Source: Cyanobacteria bacterium UBA1221 (lineage in GTDB: Bacteria; Cyanobacteriota; Vampirovibrionia; Gastranaerophilales; Gastranaerophilaceae). From it: a stretch of 39,081 nt of DNA. Shown here piece by piece: positions 1 through 9,400 of the stretch. The stretch is from positions 1 through 39,081 of the forward strand of contig DBXD01000017.1 of the NCBI GenBank assembly GCA_002309425.1. The letters are read 5' to 3'. Each line of letters begins with the position of its first letter. The stretch's first letter is position 1. Below the pieces are notes generated by a model. The model saw only the letters and a list, made by a program, of their open reading frames with translations, was not told where the DNA came from and did not search any database. Made by a program: the position numbers and the translations under genes.

Positions 1-282
1 ATCAATTCAAACGGCAAATGGAACATGACATCCTCTCTGTCTTTAATAAATCAGCCCATTTTGCAATATTCAAATGAAATCAGAACCCCGGTTTTAATTG
101 TTCATGGAGAAAACGCGCACTCAAGATACTTTGGTGAAGATGCGTTTAAAAAATTAAAAGGAGGAAATAAAGAACTATTTATCGTAAAAGGTGCAAACCA
201 CGTAGATTTGTATGATGGCGGTGCAAAAAACGCAATTCCTTTTGATAAAATAGAAAGTTTTTATAAAGAGAATTTGAAATAA
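1..282 (+). CDS. alpha/beta hydrolase, C-terminal part (gene starts upstream of the window)
   Basis: The reading frame is open from the first base to a TAA at 280-282, so only the last 93 residues are present. The piece shows the C-terminal third of an alpha/beta hydrolase: a central strand followed by an HGENAHS loop (where the catalytic acid normally sits) and then GANHVDLYD, which carries the catalytic histidine. The ending (IPFDKIESFYKENL) is typical of small soluble hydrolases of the DUF1100/dienelactone-hydrolase-like type that sit beside aldo/keto reductases. It lies 13 bases upstream of the aldo/keto reductase on the same strand, so they are probably co-transcribed. The nucleophile elbow is outside the window, so substrate and activity cannot be judged. 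The ATG at 25 is internal and not a likely start. Confidence 0.85.
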   Translation: MNSNGKWNMTSSLSLINQPILQYSNEIRTPVLIVHGENAHSRYFGEDAFKKLKGGNKELFIVKGANHVDLYDGGAKNAIPFDKIESFYKENLK

Positions 283-295
283 AGGAGTATCAAAT

Positions 296-1150
296 ATGGA
301 ACAAACATATATTAAATTGAATGACGGTAATAAAATACCACAATTCGGACTGGGCGTTTATCAGGTACCCGAGGGTGAAGCAACAATAAATGCAGTTAAA
401 ACTGCTCTTGAAATGGGTGTTCGTCATATTGATACGGCACACGCATACCAAAACGAAAGAAGTGTCGGTAAAGCCGTTAATGAAAGCGGAATACCGAGAG
501 AAGAGATTTGGATTACTACAAAACTTTGGCCGAGTGAATATGGTGAAGGCAAAACAAGTCAAGCAATAGACAAAATGCTAAAAAGACTTGATACAGATTA
601 TATTGATTTACTCCTTTTGCACCAACAATTTGGCGACTATATCGGAGCATATAAGGATATGCAAAAAGCCGTAAAAGACGGCAGAGTAAAATCTATCGGC
701 TTATCAAATTTCGAATCCGAAAGGTTAGAAGAAGTCTTAAATATGGCCGAAATTCCGCCGTCTGTTTTGCAGGTAGAATGTCACCCATACTATCAGCAAA
801 ACGAATTAAAGAAAAGAATTGAAAAATACGGAACGGTTATAGAATCTTGGTATCCAATCGGACATGGTGATAAGAATCTTATCAATGAACCTTTATTCAC
901 AAAATTAGGACAAAAGTACGGCAAAACTAATGTTCAAATTATTCTCAGATGGCATATTCAGGAAGGAACAATAGTTTTTCCGCGCTCTACAAACCCTGTA
1001 CATATAAAAGAAAACTTTGAAATCTTTGATTTCTCTTTGACAGCAGATGAAATGAATGAAATAAGAAAACTCGATTCGGGCAAAAGATTTTTCAATATGA
1101 CGCTGGAACAACAGGAACAAATGCTGGGCTCTTGGAAACCGGAGGATTAA
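296..1150 (+). CDS. aldo/keto reductase
   Basis: A 284-residue cytosolic NAD(P)H-dependent oxidoreductase of the aldo/keto reductase superfamily (TIM barrel), which reduces aldehydes and ketones to alcohols. The full catalytic tetrad is visible: Asp46 and Tyr51 in the [14 protein letters not shown] block, Lys76 in ITTKLWP and His109 in DLLLLHQ. The barrel signature GLSNF and the C-terminal cofactor-binding block ([20 protein letters not shown]) are present. Length is normal for the 2,5-diketo-gluconate-reductase/YvgN-like group. The ATG at 296 follows AAAGGAG at a good distance. It sits between a hydrolase and an O-acetyltransferase, with a flavodoxin further on, a layout that suggests a small redox or detoxification operon. 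The natural substrate cannot be told from sequence. Confidence 0.95.
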   Translation: MEQTYIKLNDGNKIPQFGLGVYQVPEGEATINAVKTALEMGVRHIDTAHAYQNERSVGKAVNESGIPREEIWITTKLWPSEYGEGKTSQAIDKMLKRLDTDYIDLLLLHQQFGDYIGAYKDMQKAVKDGRVKSIGLSNFESERLEEVLNMAEIPPSVLQVECHPYYQQNELKKRIEKYGTVIESWYPIGHGDKNLINEPLFTKLGQKYGKTNVQIILRWHIQEGTIVFPRSTNPVHIKENFEIFDFSLTADEMNEIRKLDSGKRFFNMTLEQQEQMLGSWKPED

Positions 1151-1155
1151 TTGAT

Positions 1156-1701
1156 ATGGAAGAAGTAAGAATTGATGTAAGAACACAAAGTCCTGAAAGA
1201 ATAGAAGAAGCAAGGAGGAGCGCAGATTTATGCTTCAGGATAAATCATACAAACCCGACAACTCCCGAATGTCAGGAACTCGTTCAGGAACTTTTTAATC
1301 ACACATTAGGTGAAAATACGGTTATTCATCCGCCGATTTTTACGATTTTGGCAGACAAGGTTAAAATCGGAAAGAATGTTACTGTTTTAAACGGTTTTCA
1401 GTGTATGTCGGCAGGCGGATTAACTATTGAAGATAATACAATGATATCTTTGAATTGTACAATTGCAACAAATAACCACGATATGTATGACAGATATGTC
1501 ATCACCTGCAAACCTGTTCATATTAAACGCAATGTTTGGATTGGGGTAAATGTAACAATACTGCCCGGAATCACAATAGGTGAAAATGCTGTTGTCGGAG
1601 CAGGTGCTGTTGTTACCAAAGATGTTCCAGATAACGCAGTTGTTGTCGGAAATCCCGCAAGAGTAATCAGGTACCTTGATGCGGAGAAGTTTATAAATTA
1701 G
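1156..1701 (+). CDS. sugar O-acetyltransferase (hexapeptide-repeat, maltose/galactoside acetyltransferase type)
   Basis: A 181-residue left-handed beta-helix acetyltransferase that moves acetyl from acetyl-CoA to a sugar or similar hydroxyl. Hexapeptide repeats run through the second half ([23 protein letters not shown]), the catalytic histidine is His108 in TNNHD, and the C-terminal [10 protein letters not shown] block is the usual acetyl-CoA-binding end. The N-terminal helices ([20 protein letters not shown]) match the maltose acetyltransferase domain, although it is shorter than classical LacA/Maa. I chose the ATG at 1156 because GGAGG at 1141-1145 lies ten bases ahead; an in-frame ATG at 1132 would overlap the aldo/keto reductase and has no such site. 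The ribosome-binding site lies inside the upstream gene, so translation is probably coupled. Confidence 0.93.
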   Translation: MEEVRIDVRTQSPERIEEARRSADLCFRINHTNPTTPECQELVQELFNHTLGENTVIHPPIFTILADKVKIGKNVTVLNGFQCMSAGGLTIEDNTMISLNCTIATNNHDMYDRYVITCKPVHIKRNVWIGVNVTILPGITIGENAVVGAGAVVTKDVPDNAVVVGNPARVIRYLDAEKFIN

Positions 1702-1725
1702 GTATAGTGTAAAAAGGAGGATATG

Positions 1726-2208
1726 ATGTCAAAAGTATTAGTAGCATATTTTTCAAAAACAGGTGAACAATACGGTGTTGGAACTATCACTAAGGGTAAT
1801 ACCGCTATTGCGGCAGAAATAATTGCAGAAAAAACCGGCGGAGATTTGTTTGAAATAAAAGTTGTGAACGATAATTATCCTGATACGTATAATCCGCTTG
1901 TTCAGTATGCAAAGGTAGAAAAGCAGAAAAATGCAAGACCAGAAATCGTTGGTGAAGTCAGTAATATCGGGGAATACGATACAATATTTTTAGGTTATCC
2001 GAACTGGTGGGCAGATATGCCGATGCCTGTTTATACGTTTTTGGATAAATACGATTTATCCGGTAAAACCGTGCATAATTTCTGTACACATGAAGGTTCC
2101 GGCGGAGTTCACAGAGAAGATTTTACAATGTATGGGCATATTGCGCAAAATGACCGAGAACAGGCAAAGGAAAAAATCTCCGAATGGCTGAAAAGTCTTG
2201 GGTTTTAA
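1726..2208 (+). CDS. flavodoxin
   Basis: A 160-residue flavodoxin-like FMN protein. The N-terminal strand VLVAYFSKTG opens the phosphate-binding loop, which is followed by an insertion (EQYGVGTITKGNTAIAAEII) before the first helix; the second FMN loop reads GYPNWWADMPMP and the third FCTHEGSGG. This pattern is typical of the flavodoxins found beside aldo/keto reductases and hydrolases in anaerobic gut bacteria, where they probably carry electrons for a small reductase. Two ATGs lie in tandem at 1723 and 1726; AAGGAGG ends at 1720, so the second has the better spacing. It is the last gene of the cluster and is followed by a hairpin terminator. Confidence 0.93.
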   Translation: MSKVLVAYFSKTGEQYGVGTITKGNTAIAAEIIAEKTGGDLFEIKVVNDNYPDTYNPLVQYAKVEKQKNARPEIVGEVSNIGEYDTIFLGYPNWWADMPMPVYTFLDKYDLSGKTVHNFCTHEGSGGVHREDFTMYGHIAQNDREQAKEKISEWLKSLGF

Positions 2209-2253
2209 TTACAAAGAATAACGGGGCAAAAAGAATTAAAAAACAGTGAATAA

Positions 2254-2287
2254 AAAGAAGCCGTCAGCAGTATCTGTCGGCTTCTTT
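2254..2287. terminator. bidirectional intrinsic terminator between convergent genes
   Basis: A ten-base stem (AAAGAAGCCG at 2254-2263 against CGGCTTCTTT at 2278-2287) is extended by CAG/CTG across one T-T mismatch. It is A-rich on the left and T-rich on the right, so it can end transcription of the flavodoxin operon and of the patatin gene, which point at each other here. Confidence 0.85.
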
Positions 2288-2292
2288 ATACA

Positions 2293-3174
2293 TTAAACTT
2301 TTTTGTCTTGACCAATATATTTTTTAATTTTTTCAAGATTTTTGTTGCAATCCTTTACTCCAACGTCATATATTGCCTGTAATTTGCGTAAATCCTTTTC
2401 AACTCTCTTCATTTTTATTTTTTCACTTGGCCTTAGAGCAAGTATTTTGCCGTCATTTTCATATTTTCTTATTAAGTTTAGGGTTTCATTGTATTTTAGA
2501 TACCCTTTACTTGCCGCTTTTACAAACTCCGGATATTTTTTATATAATAATCCAAAGGGTAGTAATGATTTTGCCTTTATATAACCGTCAGGCCTTGTTT
2601 GAACAACAATTATTTTTTCATAACCCAAATCAAGAGCTTTTTTCAGAGGAATCGGATCGCCGATAGCACCGTCTAAATATTTATTCCCGTTAATTTGCAC
2701 TAAATTTGATACAAAAGGCATAGAGCCTGAGGCTCTTAAATATTCCATATCGTTTTTTGCGTCTTTAATCTCTATATATTCTGCCTGACCTGTTTCAACG
2801 TTGGTAACAACCGCATAAAATTCCGTATCAGAGTTGTCATAAGTCTTAAAATCCAGCGGGTCCAATTCGTAAACGAGTTTGTTGAAACAGAATTCTTTGT
2901 TCATAACATCTCCCGTGGTAATCAGAGAATACATACCCATATATCTTTTGTCATGCGCATATTTAAGGTTGTACCTTAAGGCCCGCCCTATTTGCTTCGA
3001 TTTATAATTAATTCCGAATAAAGCTCCTGCTGAAACTCCGATTATCGTGTCTATTTTTATATTGTTTTTCATAAACACATCCAAGACTCCGGCTGTGTAC
3101 AATCCTCTCATCGCTCCGCCCTCAAGGACTAAAACGACTTTATTCTTGTTATCTGTTAATTTGCTATTATCCAT
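2293..3174 (-). CDS. patatin-like phospholipase (YjjU/RssA group)
   Basis: A 293-residue patatin-family lipid acyl hydrolase. The oxyanion loop EGGAMRG follows the first strand, the nucleophile elbow is GVSAG with Ser48, and the catalytic aspartate is Asp168 in YLDGAIGDP, giving the complete Ser-Asp dyad. The tail (ALRPSEKIKMKRVEKD, then a helix) matches the extra C-terminal domain of E. coli YjjU-like proteins. No signal peptide or membrane span is seen, so it should act in the cytoplasm or at the inner face of the membrane on phospholipids or lysophospholipids. It is probably monocistronic: the next gene upstream on this strand ends about 110 bases away, and the terminator downstream is shared with the flavodoxin gene. 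The ribosome-binding site is weak. Confidence 0.92.
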   Translation of the reverse strand: MDNSKLTDNKNKVVLVLEGGAMRGLYTAGVLDVFMKNNIKIDTIIGVSAGALFGINYKSKQIGRALRYNLKYAHDKRYMGMYSLITTGDVMNKEFCFNKLVYELDPLDFKTYDNSDTEFYAVVTNVETGQAEYIEIKDAKNDMEYLRASGSMPFVSNLVQINGNKYLDGAIGDPIPLKKALDLGYEKIIVVQTRPDGYIKAKSLLPFGLLYKKYPEFVKAASKGYLKYNETLNLIRKYENDGKILALRPSEKIKMKRVEKDLRKLQAIYDVGVKDCNKNLEKIKKYIGQDKKV

Positions 3175-3282
3175 TTTTAATTCTTTATTACCTATGGATA
3201 ATATCTTACCTGATAATAAAATCGTGTCAAAGTTTTAGGGGGCGTTCTCTATTTTGATATATCTGTTTATTAAAATATTTAT

Positions 3283-3480
3283 TTATTTTGTTCTTTGCAA
3301 AAGTGCATTAATTAATTCATCTAAATCAACATGGTGAGCTCTTGCACAGTTTTCAAGCGGTTCTTTGTATCTTGCTTCACAGTTTCCGCAATTCATTCCG
3401 AATCTTTTCAGCACAAAAATTGTGGCAAAGTTGTTCTTTATAATGTCGCCTATTCTTGTATCTTTAGTTATATTATCCAT
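3283..3480 (-). CDS. DUF1858 domain protein
   Basis: A 65-residue protein consisting of one DUF1858 domain: an N-terminal TKDTRIGDII strand-helix, then LKRFGMNCGNC with Cys31 and Cys34 and a further Cys45 (ENCARAHH), and a final helix. DUF1858 domains occur alone or fused to hybrid-cluster-like and disulfide/iron-sulfur proteins, so a redox or metal-binding role is likely; the exact function is unknown. It has a good AAAGGAG site and begins 17 bases after the stop of the 2,521-residue gene on the same strand, so it may be read from the same transcript, although the link between the two is not obvious. Confidence 0.9.
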   Translation of the reverse strand: MDNITKDTRIGDIIKNNFATIFVLKRFGMNCGNCEARYKEPLENCARAHHVDLDELINALLQRTK

Positions 3481-3497
3481 GATTTCTCCTTTATTTG

Positions 3498-6400
3498 TTA
3501 TGGGTTTTTAGGTACCAGATATATAGTTTTTTGGGATTTTCCAAGATATTCCGGCTTTATCCAGTTTTTCGCCAGGTTAATATAGATTTCTTCTCTGCTT
3601 ATAGAACCGATAAATTCAACATTTGTATCTGTTTGGGTTAAGTCACCGGTCTTTACGTTTGTGTACGAGCTGGAGAAATAAACCTGTGTATTAGGATTAC
3701 CCGTAATTTGTTGAGCATATCTGTTTGCATATTCAAAGAAATTATCCCGGATTTTTAGACTTGAATCTTTGTAAGCTTGATTTATTTCTATATTGTCAAG
3801 CATTAGTGCCGGTTCTCCGTTGACCATTGTCATGTATACTCGTGCCATTCCGATTGTCTGCCCATTAGCATCACGTAAAAAAATTACCTGAAAAGCTTTA
3901 TTTAGTAAGTAATTTGCAGTTGCCCCTCCGTTAGCCCCATCCAGCGCAGTACAGCAGCTTGTCATTGAACCCATAAATAGGTCACTTTGCGGGTGTCTGT
4001 CCCATAGAGAAATGGTGCATTTTTGCCCGTCAATTTCAAATTCACAGGCCTTAATTTGCGGATTTTCCCATTTTTCAAAGTTTAAACCCTTTGAGGCAAA
4101 TGTCTGTTGAGTCAATAAATTTGCCTGGCCGTATTTATTTGTCGGGTCGCTGATGTACTTCTTAAATTCACCGCGGCTGGCCGCCCTGACTAAATCTGCC
4201 AATTCACCCTCATCTCTGCCGGGTGTGCTTATAAGTAAGGACAGATATTGCGGAACCCAATCTATATCCTCCGGTTTAAGTGCTGCTATTTCAGCTTCAG
4301 GGATGCCCTTTTGAACTAAAATCTCTTTTATGATGTCACTGTGTAGTTTGTCAATATCAAGTACAAAGGCTCCGCGTTTTAACGGTGTCTTATATTTTGA
4401 TAAATCAAAATTGTCCAGGGTTGCAATGCATTTTGCAATGTTTATCATATCGAGTTTTTGTTGTCCTGTAAGTTTAACGGGTTCGCCGTTTTTATTTAAA
4501 CGTTTCCCGTTTCGTATTAAATCGAAAGCGATAGCCTTTGCTTCACCGTTCATCTCAAGTAAAATATCCAATTTTTCTTCAAATATATCGAAATGTTTGT
4601 CAAGCAGCAATTTTATTGTTTCTATATCTGTAACGGCAATGGCTTCCAATATTTGAGTAAATCTATAATCAATATATTGGGATATTTGGTTGTTTATCTC
4701 CTGAACCGTGGTCTGTTGTTCGTATGTGCTGTTTTTGTATTTAATGCTGTTGACACCTTCCTTTTTGTAGTCTTTTAATATTTCAATTATATTTTCATCA
4801 ATGTCAAATTCTCCGTTTACATAATTCTGCGGCTGCTCGCATACAAAATCGAAGATTTTTGATAAATCAAATAAATAGTTAATGAAAGAATTAAAGTCAA
4901 TGTAAGGATAGAACATTATAAGTAATGAATCCTCACTATCCAGATAATCCTCAAGGAATCCCAAAAAGCATGTTGCATCCTTGTCTTTGCATTTTATTTT
5001 TATAGCTTTCATTATTTTGTCTTTGTCTGAGAGTATCGCTTCAGTTGTATCTTTTGCTTTTGTAAGATCTTTTTTGCTTCCGAAAATTCTCTTTAAAAAA
5101 GAGCTGTCGTATGACTGAATATTACTCAGACCCTTGAGGTATTCATTTGCAAAATCAAGCGTTTCGAATGTTGTTTTTGTAAGCTCAGGGAATCTGGAAT
5201 AACATTCTTTGTGCAATATATCTCTGACAGGAACCTCATATTGGAGCATTTTTTCCAGCAAGCTGATGTAGTCTTCAGCTGAAAATCCCAGAGATAAAAG
5301 ATGCTCCTGTATAATTATTTCTATTGCGTATATCTCAGATAATGCTTCGGGAAAAGTTTTTTTAATATCTTCCGGTATTTTTTCCAGTATGCTAAACGCT
5401 TTTTCTATGGCCTTGGCATTACACATTTCCAATATATCACTAAGCCTTACCATATGATTATTCTCGAAACTTTTAAGCAAATCTTTATGCTCGGAAAATA
5501 ATGCAATTTTTTCCAGATAATCCAGTAATACGTTATAACCGACCAATTTTACGATGTCCGGGTCTTTTTTCACCAGTTCATTTGCTTCATGCAGTTTGTC
5601 GGGGTCCTGAATTTGCAGTTCACATATCTTTTTGGCTATGCCGTGAAAATGGTTATCTTCATATACATAAAGTTTTACAAGGTCATAGTATTCCGGATCC
5701 AGTTTCAGTAAATATTCCCTGTCCGCATCGGATGATGGAATATTGTAAACTTGTCCATTCTTTACTGTATTTGCAATGAGTTCATAATATAATTTCCTTT
5801 GAGCTTCATTTAGCGGCGGATATTTACCTGTTTGATCACCCAGAATAAATTCGCAAAAAGAATTTACCCTATTGAGTCCTTTAATATTGATGTTGTTGGT
5901 AACCATTTCCTGCCATATTTCAGGATGTGATTTTAATCCTTCTATCAGTTGGACAAGACTGACTAAATAATAGTCACCGTTTTCTGATTTAATAATAGAA
6001 ATGCCCTCTTCGATTTTTTGCCTGCCTTCAGGTGTGTTAGCAAGATCCAACAAATAGTTATAAGTTTTTTCTGAGGTACTCCAAATGCCGATGTTACCAA
6101 TAGATTGTTTGAAATACTCAAAATTTTCTTCCGTGACATGTGATAAAATATCAAAGGTACTTTCCGCTCTGGATTTTCTGTCATCAGGAATATATTGGTA
6201 CGCTTCAATTAATAAATCTGTTATCGGAAATATTTTTGGATATTCGCTTGCATGTGGATTAAGCATATTATCATTAGATAACTGCGTGATAAAGGCTATG
6301 GCTTTTTCCATGTTCGTTTTAAATGAATCGCAATTTGCAATAATTTCTTCTGTCTTATATGCGCTCCAGAGTTTTTCCTTTGTAATTAGCATTATGATAT

Positions 6401-9400
6401 TATCTTGCACGCTTTTGGGTAAATCTTTTATAAGATATTTAATCTCCAGAAGGGCATTAAATACTTTTTGTCTGTTGGCGGGGGTACTCTCTTTGGGTGG
6501 CAGATTGTAGCTGCAATCGACAAATAACTGATTAATTTCATCAAGAGGTGTTCCGTTTGCAATTAATTTTGTTATTGCAGGAATTGCAAAATTCCCGTTT
6601 TCGTCTTTTGCTAATGTCAGAAATTCATCTGCACCATCCATCCTGCCGGTTACTAAAAGATATTCTTCAATATCGCGCATTTCTTGTTCGGTCAGGACTC
6701 CGGATTTTGGCATGTCTCCGCCCATTATTCTTTGAAGGAATTCCTTTACGTTGTAAAGTGAGTATTTTTTAATCTCCATATTTTCAAGGAAAGTTACTGC
6801 GTATGCAGGAACTTCTCCGTTTTCATTTATAAACATTTTTGCAAGAGGACCTGTAATATACTCATCTTCAGTGTAGTTGCCGTCTAATGACAATTGCATA
6901 CCAAATTTAGAGTATAAAATATTCATAAAATCATCAGCCGTTAATGTTTCTCCCCGTTCAACTTTTGCTTTCGCTTCATTGTATATTTTTATACTCTCAT
7001 TAATTTTTGAAAGAGCATCCTGTATCTCGGCTTCATCTGTCATTCTTAGTATAATGGGTGACGGAAGGTATCTGCCGGTTGCTTCTCTGTATACATCATC
7101 CGCCTTTAATAACTCAATGTTTTTTTCATTAATTTGTTCATGCTGACTCCAATATAGGAAAAATATTTCAAAATTTTTATCTACTAAATCTGCGTTATCA
7201 TCAGTCAAAAAGCTGTATAGTTCATTCGTTATGCCTCCTATATAATCGGAGTGCCCGTTTTCCTTCAACCAATTTTCAAAGTGTTTTCTTACAATTGCAC
7301 ATTTAGGCGAAAAAGTATCGAATACGCTATCCATTACGTCATACGTATCTTCAGGCGACATGTTTTCCGCCTTACAATATTTATATGCCTCAAGTATTTC
7401 TTGGTTTGTTAAAAGCCGTAGTATCAAGTGAGAATATTTTTCCATTAATTCGGTATCATCAAGCATATCACTTAAATCATTAGCGGAAATTCTTCCGCTT
7501 TCGATTGCTCTTTTGCACAATTCAATCCTTCTGTCCGTAGCATTAAGTTCTCGCAACTTACTTATAATATCATCTATACTTACCTGTGAAGTACCGGGAT
7601 TGTCCGGTATTATTTGTTCCGGAGCGTTGTCATTATTTTCCTCAGGCTCAACTTTTTGTTCTTCTTCGGGTTTTATTATTTCGGCAGCAACAGATGCCAC
7701 ATTATCATTGAGGTTAATACGGTTAATAAGTTCAAGCATTGTTTTGTCATCAAAGTTGTTCGTCTTTGCATAAATATATGCTTCTATTTTTACAGGAACA
7801 ACTTCCATCGGACAATCAAAAATTCCTTTTAATAATAACAACGGGTCTGATTTGGGTTGTCCCGATGATTGAGAAGATTGTTTGCCGGCTTCAACTATAT
7901 CTGTAAGTGTTTCCGTAAGAGCAGGCAGATTATCCGCATCTCCGTTTTCAAATATATCGTTTATTGCTTCAATAATCTTTCCGTCAGCTCCCATTGTCTT
8001 GAGGTCCTGAACGAGAACCTTTACTCTTTCTTTGTATTGTGTTCTTATCCCTTCGGAATGTTCTTGTCCCGCTTCCTCAAATTGCGGTCCGGCATCTCGG
8101 ACAAAATCTGAAGGCGGATTATTATCCACGGGATTCATAACCTGTTCAAAATCACCATTTGGGATTACGGGTGGCGGAACAATCGGAGGTTTGACACTGG
8201 TCTCACCCGGATTGGTGATTGGCAGTTCTGCAGACTGTTTGCCGGACTGTGCTACGGAAGAGTTTTGCGAAGTTGTTGCTAACCCTGTCTCTGCTTGCGG
8301 CTCCGGAGCATCAGATAAAGGATTTACCGTCTGTAATCTCGGGTTCTCAGCCTGCGCCGGAATGCCTGTTTCCTGAATTTCTTCAAATGTCGTATCCGTT
8401 GTATTATTTTTGTATTGTAGTTCTCTTGTCATTATTTCAAATGTCAGAGCACAGGCATCGGCTATAGACGGAACTGCTATCCTCCCTTCAGGAAAATTAA
8501 ATATGTAAACTTCCCTGCAATTATCGAGGAAATTCCCTCCTGAGGTATTTGATTCGAGAGGCTGAATGTATCTGACTACAGAGCCGTCGGATAATTTTAC
8601 CAGACTCGTAGCGGATTGCCCGTTGTTATTTGTATTTGCATTTGCATTTGCTTTCTCTGCCCCGTTTAATTGTTCCTGGCTGTACGTCATATCAGGTGCC
8701 AGAACACTTTTTTCAACAGTAAAACTTTTCAAAGATTCAAAACTTTTGGAAATGTCTTCTACCGTCATTTCTCTTGCTAAATCAGAACCGGTTTTACCTG
8801 CAATAGATCCGCTGATTAATAACTGAACACCTTCAAAAGTTAAAATATTCAAAAGATTTTGTTTTAATAATTCGCCTAGGTATTCTCCCGCATTACCGTC
8901 TTTAAGCGGTGCGGTACCGTTTTCAATTAAGTCCTCCGCAGCACCATGCGCAGTGAAGGCAGATGCGTTTACTGCTGTCGAATACAAAGTTTTACCAAGT
9001 TTAGAGCTTATTGCCGGAGCGGAAGCCTCATAGTATGCTTTAATAAATTCTTCACCGGAAACAGCTCCGCTTGAACCGTCAACCAACTTTTGCGCAGCCT
9101 CCATACCCTTGCCGATTTGAGGATTTACAACCGGAGAAATAAGCAGAACATTGACTAATGCTGCATACATACCAAATTCAAAAGCTTTTAAACCCTGTAT
9201 CGGTAATTCTGTCCATTCATCCTGACTGCCCTGCTTTATTATATTATCTGCTGCCTGAGTAATTAGTGTGGTTGCAGAAAAAGTTGTGCCGCCGACCGTC
9301 ATTGCCGTCGCTAATTCTAACCCCTTCCCGGATAAACCTAATGCCCTGTAAAATACTGTCGAATCAAATGCTAATCCCTTAATAAATGATGATTCGGCTA

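Noticed and set aside
3290..3480. The DUF1858 gene as an immunity gene for the 2,521-residue protein
   Set aside because: It sits in the right place, but DUF1858 is a widespread redox-type domain with paired cysteines, so position alone is not enough.
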